From: Candidatus Firestoneibacteriota bacterium
Lineage (GTDB): Bacteria > Oederibacteriota > D2-FULL-39-29
Assembly: GCA_903928075.1 (NCBI GenBank)
Contig: CAIYPD010000108.1
Coordinates: forward strand, 1 to 39,507
DNA length: 39,507 nt
Reading direction: 5' to 3'
Shown: positions 1-6,478 of the stretch, piece by piece
Layout of the letters: each line of letters opens with the position of its first letter
How positions within the stretch are numbered: the stretch's first letter is position 1
The notes under the pieces: generated by a model
Databases searched by the model: none
The model's input: the letters and a program-made list of their open reading frames with translations, nothing else
What the model was told of the DNA's origin: nothing
Program-made: the position numbers and the translations under genes

Positions 1-180
1 CTCACCGTAGGTGGATCCGCTTTAAGGCGAGATCTCACCGTAGGTGGATCCGCTTTAAGGCGAGATCTCACCGTAGGTGGATCCGCTTTAAGGCGAGATC
101 TCACCATAGGTGGATCCGCTTTAAGGCGAGATCTCACCATAGGTGGATCCGCTTTAAGGCGAGATCTCACCGTAGGTGGA
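1..180. repeat. 33-bp tandem repeat, 5.5 copies
   Basis: Five full copies of a 33-bp unit start at 1, 34, 67, 100 and 133, followed by a 15-bp partial copy at 166-180; the array probably continues to the left of the window. Units are identical except that copies 4 and 5 read CCATAGG where the others read CCGTAGG. Each unit contains GGATCC, and AGATCT spans each junction. ATCTCACC at the start and GGCGAGAT at the end of adjacent unit ends form a near-inverted repeat. There are no unique spacers, so it is not a CRISPR array. It lies beyond the 3' end of the shikimate kinase gene and contains no gene. Confidence 0.95.
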
Positions 181-186
181 CTGATT

Positions 187-294
187 AATGTCCATTATTT
201 TTGTTTTTCAGCAGTCTGTTACCCGCCATTTGAGGTCAAAGGGCGAGGTGACAGACTGCTCAATGTCCATTATATTGTTTTTCAGCAGTCTGTC
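187..294. repeat. Direct repeat pair with alternative hairpins at the 3' end of aroK
   Basis: A 32-33 bp sequence occurs at 187-219 and again at 262-293 with a single-base indel. Between them, 251-260 (ACAGACTGCT) is the inverse of the 3' part of both copies. It can therefore pair either with 210-219 (10 bp) or, extended to GACAGACTGCT at 250-260, with 284-294 (11 bp). The right-hand stem overlaps the TGA stop codon of aroK (295-293). Neither hairpin is followed by a T-run on the minus strand, so a simple intrinsic terminator is not supported. Confidence 0.85.
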
Positions 295-778
295 AGAATA
301 CAGCTTTGATAACTTTCTTTAAAGGAATATTCCGGCCGCATTTGATAGTCACATGCGCGTATTTTTTATACAGGGTTTTCCGCCGTTCATAAACCTCTTT
401 CAAAGTGCGGGCCCTGCGTCTTATTATTCCCCGGTCGATAATACTCTTGACTCTGCCGGAGATGACCGAAAACGGCACATCCAGATAGACAACCAGGGAA
501 TGTCTCCGTAAATGCCGCATGGCGTTTGTGGAATAGATAATACTGCCGCCGGGAGAAAATATAGTGTCTTTTTCCCGGGTATGCTTGATGACAACTTTTT
601 CTTCGCGTTTGATAAAGCCGCTTTCGCCGTGCTGTTCAATAAGTTCTTTTAAGGTTTTTCCGAATTTTTTTTCCAGCTCCAGATCGAAATCCAGATATCT
701 GTACTTAAGCTTACGGGCCAGGGCTTTGCCTACATAACTCTTGCCTGCTCCGGCCATCCCGATAAAGGTTAAATTCAT
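293..778 (-). CDS. aroK: Shikimate kinase (AroK-like), divergent
   Basis: This would phosphorylate shikimate at the 3-hydroxyl with ATP in cytosolic aromatic amino acid synthesis. The 161-residue length fits the family. The P-loop GMAGAGKS is at residues 7-14, the Asp pair typical of the shikimate site is at D30/D32, Arg58 lies in a GFIKREE context, and a C-terminal Arg is present in YERRK (about 132). Two motifs are unusual: the usual GGG is PGGS (76-79), and the lid motif usually written RPL is RGII (116-119). Its ATG overlaps the stop of the LiaF-like gene by 4 bp (ATGA), so it is translationally coupled at the end of the recA operon. Another P-loop small-molecule kinase of the same fold is possible, but shikimate kinase is the best fit. 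Confidence 0.8.
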   Translation of the reverse strand: MNLTFIGMAGAGKSYVGKALARKLKYRYLDFDLELEKKFGKTLKELIEQHGESGFIKREEKVVIKHTREKDTIFSPGGSIIYSTNAMRHLRRHSLVVYLDVPFSVISGRVKSIIDRGIIRRRARTLKEVYERRKTLYKKYAHVTIKCGRNIPLKKVIKAVF

Positions 779-1335
779 TTTTTATTTTCTGCCTTTGGGG
801 GAACCTCTTCAATTATCTTAAGCCCGGCAAACACCACATGCACTTCAACATTAAGGTAATTGGCACCCTCTTTGTATTTTTCATTTTTATAAGTATAACT
901 TCCAAACGCAACATCAGTTTTATCCGGGGTTACCGCGCCGCCGAAAGCCGAGGTTACAAATACTTTTGCCGGAACATCAGGATTTAATCTTATGTATCCT
1001 TCCGCAAAGACGGCGGAGACCCGGACCTTTACCGTTTTTTCTTTAACCTCAATTTTTGTCAGGTCTATGTCACCTGAGCCAAAGATTATGGAATAATTAT
1101 CCTGTTTTCCGTCTGCTTCTATTTTAAAATCGTTATACATCATCCGGCCCTGTTTATTTTTACAGCCGCCGAAAGACCAGAAAATAATACTTATGCCGGC
1201 ATAAATGAATAACATTCCCCAAAATACTTTCCCGATAGGAATTTGAAGCCCCAAGGCTTTAAGAATCAAAAGAATTCCCAAAACTACGACAACTATCCCC
1301 CAAAAAACCCCGGAAAAAAGAAAACCCATTTTCAT
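775..1335 (-). CDS. LiaF-like membrane protein
   Basis: The open frame extends to 1380, but the ATG at 1335 is preceded by GGAGGGAGG at good spacing, so I start there (186 residues). Two hydrophobic helices come first (about residues 4-28 and 32-55), with the FWG...GILLIL and FWGMLFIYAGI patterns of the LiaI/LiaF-type transmembrane domain. A beta-rich tail follows, with repeated short strands such as YSIIFGSGDIDL and VFVTSAFGGA, like the LiaF C-terminal domain of cell-envelope stress proteins. That family membership is inferred from pattern only. It follows the 58-residue membrane gene by 89 bp and overlaps aroK by 4 bp. A role in envelope stress sensing is possible but not shown. Confidence 0.6.
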   Translation of the reverse strand: MKMGFLFSGVFWGIVVVVLGILLILKALGLQIPIGKVFWGMLFIYAGISIIFWSFGGCKNKQGRMMYNDFKIEADGKQDNYSIIFGSGDIDLTKIEVKEKTVKVRVSAVFAEGYIRLNPDVPAKVFVTSAFGGAVTPDKTDVAFGSYTYKNEKYKEGANYLNVEVHVVFAGLKIIEEVPPKAENKK

Positions 1336-1424
1336 TTCCTCCCTCCAAAAAAAATTTCCACAGATAACGGTGCTTTTCAACTTAACCGGTTTAAATTCCG
1401 GATATATTAATACGCTTCCATTTC

Positions 1425-1601
1425 CTATTTACACTGCTTTCTTCTCAAAATTATCCTGACACCTGCAAGGATTAGAATTATCCCTATGAAAACCGGTAAC
1501 GGTACAGAAACACAAAAAATAGCCTCAAAAAGCAGGGATACTCCCAGGAGGAGAATCAAGCAACCAAAAACTAGAGAACCAAAAGAAAAACCCAATCTCA
1601 T
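1425..1601 (-). CDS. Small two-helix membrane protein (58 aa)
   Basis: This short frame starts with ATG at 1601-1599, overlapping the TGA stop of the preceding gene as ATGA, and ends with TAG at 1427-1425. The product begins MRLGFSFGSLVFG and ends RRKQCK. It has two hydrophobic segments (about residues 8-28 and 35-51) separated by a short turn containing VPLP, and a basic C-terminal end that would lie in the cytoplasm. The pattern is that of a LiaI/LiaF-type transmembrane hairpin, matching the N-terminal part of the next gene downstream. The coupled start and clean hydrophobic profile argue that it is real. No function is assigned. Confidence 0.65.
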   Translation of the reverse strand: MRLGFSFGSLVFGCLILLLGVSLLFEAIFCVSVPLPVFIGIILILAGVRIILRRKQCK

Positions 1602-2416
1602 GCTTCTCCCATTTTTTCTTTAAGGGATTTAAGCTCCAGCCTGGATCTTTCAATAAAATCACGGTGCGTTTTGTATTGTTTATGTTCTTTATCGAGCATT
1701 TCGGCACGGCTTATAATATTAACTAAAATTTCCGCTGTTTCCTCATAAAAACCGCTTTTTTCAAAACTTTCTGCCACCAGAAAATAGCCTTCTATCCAGC
1801 CCCCTTCATAGATTAAATCATAAAGTATCTCAAGACCGTTCTCCCCGTAGATAGTTTCCACGAGATTCCTGGAGACATAAATGGACCTGAGCAGATGGCT
1901 GTTAAAGGAATTAACCTTGATAATTTGCCCCAGATGCATAATAGCATCGTCCACCAGTTCATTAATACCCTGTACCTTTAAAGGTAAACCCAGCTTGGCC
2001 TCGCCGACCATCTCCCGGCTATGCCTTAAAAAATCCTTCTTGAAATGTTCAAGCTCTCTGTCCTCAAGCTTCTTTTCCAGAATACTAAAGCTGGGCTCAT
2101 ACTTGTCAAGGATATAAATATATTCCTTGAGATGGAGCATCTCATGGAAAATAGAACTAATTATCAAATCATAGAGGTCGGTTTCTTTGATCTCTTTTTT
2201 TTCGGCTGACTCCGCGCGAAAGAGAGCGTGGGTCGCATCCTTCAGAACAAAAAGCTCCTTCTCTAGCGTATCTATCCTGCCGAAATTGAATTTTTTCTCT
2301 TTTTTAAAACTTTCAAATTCAATTTTAAATTCAGAGAAAATGCGGAGAGAATCAACGACTATATCTGCAATGCTGGCATAGTCCTTAAAAATCCCGCTCT
2401 TGGAAAAGCTTTTCAT
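1598..2416 (-). CDS. Unknown helical protein encoded directly after recA
   Basis: I do not recognise this 272-residue protein. It is predicted mostly alpha-helical and rich in Glu, Lys, Leu and Ile, with no signal peptide or membrane segment, so probably cytoplasmic. Residues 91-95 read HEMLH, a match to the HExxH zinc motif, inside a helix-like stretch (IISSIFHEMLHLKEY). The last third (YFLVAESFEKSGFYEET) resembles a TPR-type helical pair. The start codon overlaps the recA stop as TAATG, so expression is coupled to recA. It sits where recX is found in many bacteria but does not look like RecX. A link to DNA repair is suggested only by position. Confidence 0.75.
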   Translation of the reverse strand: MKSFSKSGIFKDYASIADIVVDSLRIFSEFKIEFESFKKEKKFNFGRIDTLEKELFVLKDATHALFRAESAEKKEIKETDLYDLIISSIFHEMLHLKEYIYILDKYEPSFSILEKKLEDRELEHFKKDFLRHSREMVGEAKLGLPLKVQGINELVDDAIMHLGQIIKVNSFNSHLLRSIYVSRNLVETIYGENGLEILYDLIYEGGWIEGYFLVAESFEKSGFYEETAEILVNIISRAEMLDKEHKQYKTHRDFIERSRLELKSLKEKMGEA

Positions 2417-3510
2417 TACTTGCCTTTTGCCTTCTGGATTTCCGGTTTTTCAGACTTTGCATGAGCCTCAGCCTTTACCGGTTTTTCACAGGCCGCATCT
2501 TTTGGTTCCGGTTTTTTATCGGTGAGGCCTGCTTTTTCCAGGACCTTACCTTCAATTTCGACCGCAACTTTAGGATTTGCCCGCAGGTAATCCCTTACAT
2601 TATCTTTACCCTGGCCTATCCTCTCGGCGCCATAATTAAACCAGGAGCCGCTCTTTTCAATGACATTAAAGTTAACCGCAGCTTCTATCAGACTGCTTTC
2701 TTTTGATATGCCTTCGCCAAAATATATTTCCACTTCGGCTTCCCTAAACGGCGGGGCAACCTTGTTTTTTACTATCTTCACCCTGACCCGGTTGCCGATA
2801 TTATCTGTACCATTCTTGATGGACTCAATTCTCCGCATATCTATTCTGACGGAGGAGTAGAATTTAAGAGCGCGGCCGCCGGGAGTGGTTTCCGGACTGC
2901 CGAACATAACGCCTATTTTTTCTCTGATCTGGTTAATGAATATAGCGCAGGTCTTGGTCTTGCTAATAACTGCCGTAAGTTTCCTAAGCGCCTGGGACAT
3001 AAGCCTGGCTTGAAGACCCATATGCGAGTCGCCCATCTCTCCCTCTATTTCAGCTCTGGGTGAAAGCGCCGCGACTGAGTCAAGTACCACCACATCAACA
3101 GCGCCGCTTCGCACAAGTGTTTCACATATTTCAAGAGCCTGTTCCGCGGAATCAGGCTGGGAGACCAGAAGTTTTTCCAGGTCTACTCCGAGTTTTTTGG
3201 CATAGGCCGGATCCAGTGCATGCTCTACATCGATAAAAGCAGCCGCCCCGCCCGCCTTCTGTGCTTCCGCTATGATCTGCAAAGACAGGGTCGTCTTACC
3301 GCAGGACTCCGGGCCGTAAATCTCTACGACTCTGCCCCTCGGAACGCCCCCGATGCCGATCGCCAGGTCAATGGCTATTGAACCTGTCGGAATTACCTTT
3401 ATATCCTTTACTGTGGCCATATCACCGAGCCGCATTATGGCTCCCTTGCCAAACTGCTTCTCGATATGTGCCAGTGCCAAATCTATTGCTTTCTCTTTAT
3501 CTGTACTCAT
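2416..3510 (-). CDS. recA: Recombinase A
   Basis: RecA forms filaments on single-stranded DNA, catalyses strand exchange and triggers LexA self-cleavage. The 364-residue sequence shows the full canonical core: the Walker [10 protein letters not shown] at 66-74, the Walker B region [12 protein letters not shown], the DNA-binding loop region with [17 protein letters not shown], and the motif [13 protein letters not shown]. The C-terminal tail after about residue 330 is long, lysine-rich and mixed-charge, ending KAKGK. The start codon is preceded by GGGGGAGG about 10 bases upstream. The gene is the first of a five-gene coupled run down to aroK. It lies immediately downstream of lexA with its own promoter. 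Confidence 0.98.
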   Translation of the reverse strand: MSTDKEKAIDLALAHIEKQFGKGAIMRLGDMATVKDIKVIPTGSIAIDLAIGIGGVPRGRVVEIYGPESCGKTTLSLQIIAEAQKAGGAAAFIDVEHALDPAYAKKLGVDLEKLLVSQPDSAEQALEICETLVRSGAVDVVVLDSVAALSPRAEIEGEMGDSHMGLQARLMSQALRKLTAVISKTKTCAIFINQIREKIGVMFGSPETTPGGRALKFYSSVRIDMRRIESIKNGTDNIGNRVRVKIVKNKVAPPFREAEVEIYFGEGISKESSLIEAAVNFNVIEKSGSWFNYGAERIGQGKDNVRDYLRANPKVAVEIEGKVLEKAGLTDKKPEPKDAACEKPVKAEAHAKSEKPEIQKAKGK

Positions 3511-3550
3511 AAATATTTTGCCTCCCCCTTGAGATATTACTTAGTTAATA

Positions 3551-3579
3551 ATTATAACTTAAAACTGCCCAAAAATCAA
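3551..3579 (-). promoter_or_regulatory. Sigma-70-type promoter of recA
   Basis: On the minus strand TTGATT (3579-3574) and TATAAT (3556-3551) are separated by exactly 17 bp. Transcription would start near 3544, giving a leader of about 35 nt with a strong GGGGGAGG ribosome binding site. An AT-rich inverted repeat, AGTTA-N7-TAACT at 3543-3559, overlaps the -10. The GCATAC palindrome of the lexA promoter is not present here. Confidence 0.8.
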
Positions 3580-3605
3580 AGAAAAACAGGGAATTGCGCC
3601 GCTTC

Positions 3606-4229
3606 CTAAAAAATCTTGGGAATCGCGGAAACAACAACGCCCTGAATCTGAAACTCGCTTGAGAGAATTATCGGCATATGTTTTTTGCTTGAAGAATTAG
3701 GTTTTAAAATAACATAATTGTCTTCATATTGTATCTGTTTTATCGTGGCTTCATCATTAATAAGGGCCACGACGGCATCACCGTTTTTAGCGGTGGCGGT
3801 CTGCCGGATAAGCACAAAATCACCGTCATTTATCCCTGCCAGATTCATACTATCACCGCGGGCTCTTACAAAAAAGTACTTATTTCCCGGGGAAACCAGT
3901 TTTTGGGAAACCGGAACCATGGCTTCAAAATTTTGTTCAGCAAGTATGGGTGCCCCGCAGGCAACAGAACCGATAAGAGGAATATCCACGGTGCTTTCGC
4001 TCTGTAAATCTGCTGGATCATTTCTGAGTTCGTAGTTACCTTCCTTATCTTTCAAAATCAGGCCTTTTTCGACAATCTTCTGTATAAGCAAGAAAGTTGA
4101 CCGGGGTGACTTGTACTTAAGAAGCGCGCTAAGCTTTCTGACTGATGGAAACTCCCCGTTACTTATATAGAAACTCCTTATCTGTTTAAGCGCTTCCACT
4201 TCCCTTTCTTTGAGTTCGTTTTCTATCAT
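3606..4229 (-). CDS. lexA: LexA repressor, SOS regulator
   Basis: This is the transcriptional repressor that cleaves itself when RecA filaments form. The frame opens with TTG at 4250, but the ATG at 4229 has AGAGGAG 7 bases upstream and I choose it (207 residues). The N-terminal winged-helix domain includes the helix-turn-helix around FPSVRKLSALLKYKSPRST. In this numbering the cleavage site is C91-G92 in SVACGAP, with catalytic Ser127 in GDSM and Lys164 in EATIKQI. Cys-Gly rather than Ala-Gly at the cleavage site resembles UmuD. It stands alone between its own operator/promoter and the recA promoter and is probably autoregulated. Confidence 0.95.
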   Translation of the reverse strand: MIENELKEREVEALKQIRSFYISNGEFPSVRKLSALLKYKSPRSTFLLIQKIVEKGLILKDKEGNYELRNDPADLQSESTVDIPLIGSVACGAPILAEQNFEAMVPVSQKLVSPGNKYFFVRARGDSMNLAGINDGDFVLIRQTATAKNGDAVVALINDEATIKQIQYEDNYVILKPNSSSKKHMPIILSSEFQIQGVVVSAIPKIF

Positions 4230-4250
4230 CTGTATGCTCCTCTGGTCCAA

Positions 4251-4300
4251 TAGTGTATGTATTTATATAAAGTATAGCATACAGTAGTGTATGCTGTCAA
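4251..4300 (-). promoter_or_regulatory. lexA promoter with palindromic operator in the spacer
   Basis: On the minus strand TTGACA (4300-4295) and TATACT (4276-4271) are 18 bp apart. The spacer, 4277-4294, is exactly the palindrome GCATAC-N6-GTATGC, extended by one further matching base on each side. A second partial site, TAGTGTATG at 4251-4259 on the plus strand, repeats 4285-4293 exactly and lies 34 bp away, just downstream of the predicted transcription start. A single GTATGC half-site is also present at 4232-4237, inside the ribosome binding region. This is the expected layout for LexA autorepression; binding is inferred. Confidence 0.8.
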
Positions 4301-4433
4301 GAGTAAATCTATATAAAATTGGAAGCACTTCTTTAACCGGAGTTTTGTATAATGGGGGACTAAGTGCAGATGAACTGATTTACTAATAGGAATATAGGCT
4401 ATTCAGGTAAAGCCTGAAGTGGAGAGATTTCAT

Positions 4434-4488
4434 TTCAAAAATATTCAATAAGCCCGGGGCTACTCTTTTATAGTTTCCCTTGCTTATT
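4434..4488 (-). terminator. Possible terminator after the TonB operon
   Basis: On the minus strand AATAAGC (4488-4482, overlapping the stop codon of the 659-residue gene) pairs with GCTTATT (4453-4447). An inner GGG/CCC pairing is possible, and the stem is followed by ATATTTTTG at 4443-4435. The loop is long, so this is a weak candidate. The remaining stretch, 4301-4433, between this and the lexA promoter holds only short hairpin-like words such as TCAGG-N5-CCTGA; I see no gene in it. Confidence 0.35.
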
Positions 4489-6467
4489 TAAAAGATATAA
4501 TATCTTACGCCCGCGTTGAGAACCGTGATTATGTTTTTATTGCCTGTTTTTAAACCCGCTCCGGCTTCCCCGAATAATTCTATTTCATCTATTTTTACTT
4601 CCAGCCCGAGCTTGAACTCGCCAAATATGTAGGCGGTGCCCTTCACGAGACTTAAGGCGCTGCCTCCCGAAATTGAGGCATAAAGATTAAAGGCTTCATC
4701 GGGGGCATGATAATAATAGCCTCCGGCTCTTAAGCCCAGATCATTATCTCCTTCAGCCCTGGAAAAGAAAGGTCCGAAAACTGCCGCAATCTTTCTTGAG
4801 GAATCGGTCATTTTGTAATTAGCCGCCAGAAAAAGGGTGTTAATTCTAAAAGCCGGATTGAGACTCCGGGCAATAAAATCGTGCAAAGAGATTTCGAAGT
4901 TAATGCGGTCCACTTCCAGACCGCCCGAAGCCTGTTTATTTGCAGATTTTGCTTTATTATTATCTGCAGCCGCATCTTTAGCCGCCGCCTCCGGTGTACT
5001 CTTCGGATAGAAGTAATATCTGACACCGGCGCTTGCCAGAATATTTGTCGCACTACCTGAAGTATTCAGACCCGTTCCCACCTCGCCAAATATTTCTATC
5101 TCGCTTATTTTTGTTTCAATACCCAGTTTGACTTCACCGAAAGAAAAGAGCGTTCCGTTCGCAAGACTTAAGGCCCCGGCGCCTAAGGCTGAAGCATAAA
5201 CATTCAGGGTGTCATCAGGGAAAGGATAATAATAGCCGCTGGCTCTTAGACCAAGATTATTATTTCCTTCGGCCAAACAAAAGAAAGGCCCGAAAGTTGC
5301 CGCAAAATTCTTAGAGGCATCCGTCATTTTGTAATTACCGGCCAAAAGCAGGGTGTTAATTCTAAAGGCCTGGGTCGTCAGGCTCTTGGCAATAAAATCG
5401 TACAGGGAGACTTCGACATTCATACGGACCGGCTCGGCCTTAACCGGGAGGGATTTTTTTTCAGGCTTTATATTCTCATTCCCCGGGACAACTTCCTTGA
5501 AGTTAAGCTCCGAACCAACTTCCGCTCTGTTTTTTATTATAACATCTATCCGGAAATCTTCAAGACCCGTTTCATTACCGTTATACTTAATGCTGTTTTC
5601 AGTTAAGACCAGTGTGTCGGTAAAATGCTTTGCCAGCTCTTTTGCCTGCAAGCCGGCGGTAAGCGCGTCTTCACCGTAAACTTCCACTCTTACCGGAAGC
5701 GTAGACATGTCTTTCAGGTAATTTAATATTTCCAGAAGTGTGGGAGCGCCTTCTTCAAGAATCTTTGTCTTTTCCTTTTCCGGGTCAAATATTTTCTTTC
5801 TGGTCACGGAAAGATATAACCCGTCAGCCTCCTGATGCACCAGTTGATTGACGGTAAAAGGCGCACCTATGACCGTACGCGGATTGCCTTCGGAATTCAA
5901 AAGATTTAGCATATAGGAATACGGATTGCCCACCTTCATTACCGTATTGGCGCTATTTCTTCCGCTCCATTCAATTTTTTCCGGCCCGGGACCTTTGCCC
6001 GCAAACTTCTTAAAAACCTTGCCGTTATAATCTGTAATAATCAGGTCCCATTTTGAAGTTTTAAAGCCTGCTTCTTTCAAGTTAAAAATAGCAACGGGTT
6101 CTTTAATAAAATAATCCAGATAAGGCGCGGCCACCAGCCGGGTAGAAAGCATTTTCGGAAGAGTGTTTTTTAATTCCGAAAAATCCGGGGATTTTTCGAG
6201 AAACTTATTCTCCGTCTCTATGGTAGAAAGCACCGGCTCGTTAATATCCATATTTAATTCCAGAAACGGTTTCTCGCTTTTTACTTTAAACTTATCTTCG
6301 GCGGTGACCGTTACATCCTCGAGTTTTCCGGAAGCCTTCTTCTCCGGCGAGGCGGTTTCGCTTTTCCTTGCTTCCCCGGTCACCTCAGGTTTAGCCGTCT
6401 GCGTTTGAGCTAAGTTAGGAGCCATAAATACGGCCGTCAGGATGGTGACTATTATAATATTCTTCAT
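4488..6467 (-). CDS. Secreted FlgD/OmpA-like protein with duplicated outer-membrane barrel-like domain
   Basis: The 659-residue protein has a signal peptide (1-20, cut near LAQTQ). A stretch at about 120-210 has WDLIITDYNGKVF and IEWSGRNSAN like a FlgD-type Ig fold. An OmpA-like segment follows at about 240-312 (PVRVEVYGED, then QAKELAKHF). Two related domains of about 135 residues lie at 351-487 and 524-659. Each contains FRINTL, NYKMTD, FGPFF, LGLRA-GYYY, a FGE-KLG strand and a C-terminal VRYY. The final residue is Phe, as in BAM-inserted barrels. The ribosome site AAGGAG lies 7 bases before ATG. It follows tonB by 11 bp as the last gene of the operon. Anchoring in the outer membrane and peptidoglycan contact are inferred. 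Confidence 0.7.
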   Translation of the reverse strand: MKNIIIVTILTAVFMAPNLAQTQTAKPEVTGEARKSETASPEKKASGKLEDVTVTAEDKFKVKSEKPFLELNMDINEPVLSTIETENKFLEKSPDFSELKNTLPKMLSTRLVAAPYLDYFIKEPVAIFNLKEAGFKTSKWDLIITDYNGKVFKKFAGKGPGPEKIEWSGRNSANTVMKVGNPYSYMLNLLNSEGNPRTVIGAPFTVNQLVHQEADGLYLSVTRKKIFDPEKEKTKILEEGAPTLLEILNYLKDMSTLPVRVEVYGEDALTAGLQAKELAKHFTDTLVLTENSIKYNGNETGLEDFRIDVIIKNRAEVGSELNFKEVVPGNENIKPEKKSLPVKAEPVRMNVEVSLYDFIAKSLTTQAFRINTLLLAGNYKMTDASKNFAATFGPFFCLAEGNNNLGLRASGYYYPFPDDTLNVYASALGAGALSLANGTLFSFGEVKLGIETKISEIEIFGEVGTGLNTSGSATNILASAGVRYYFYPKSTPEAAAKDAAADNNKAKSANKQASGGLEVDRINFEISLHDFIARSLNPAFRINTLFLAANYKMTDSSRKIAAVFGPFFSRAEGDNDLGLRAGGYYYHAPDEAFNLYASISGGSALSLVKGTAYIFGEFKLGLEVKIDEIELFGEAGAGLKTGNKNIITVLNAGVRYYIF

Positions 6468-6478
6468 TTTACTTCTCC

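Noticed and set aside
1-180. CRISPR array
   Set aside because: The 33-bp units are contiguous, with no unique spacers, so this is a plain tandem repeat.
1525-1707. 60-residue minus-strand frame
   Set aside because: It overlaps the end of the helical recA-linked gene out of frame; the 58-residue frame at 1425-1601 fits the spacing, start coupling and hydrophobic pattern better.
4301-4433. Possible riboswitch or small RNA between lexA and the barrel operon
   Set aside because: Only short hairpins (TCAGG-N5-CCTGA) and an isolated TATAAT word without a matched -35 at proper spacing; no consensus fits.
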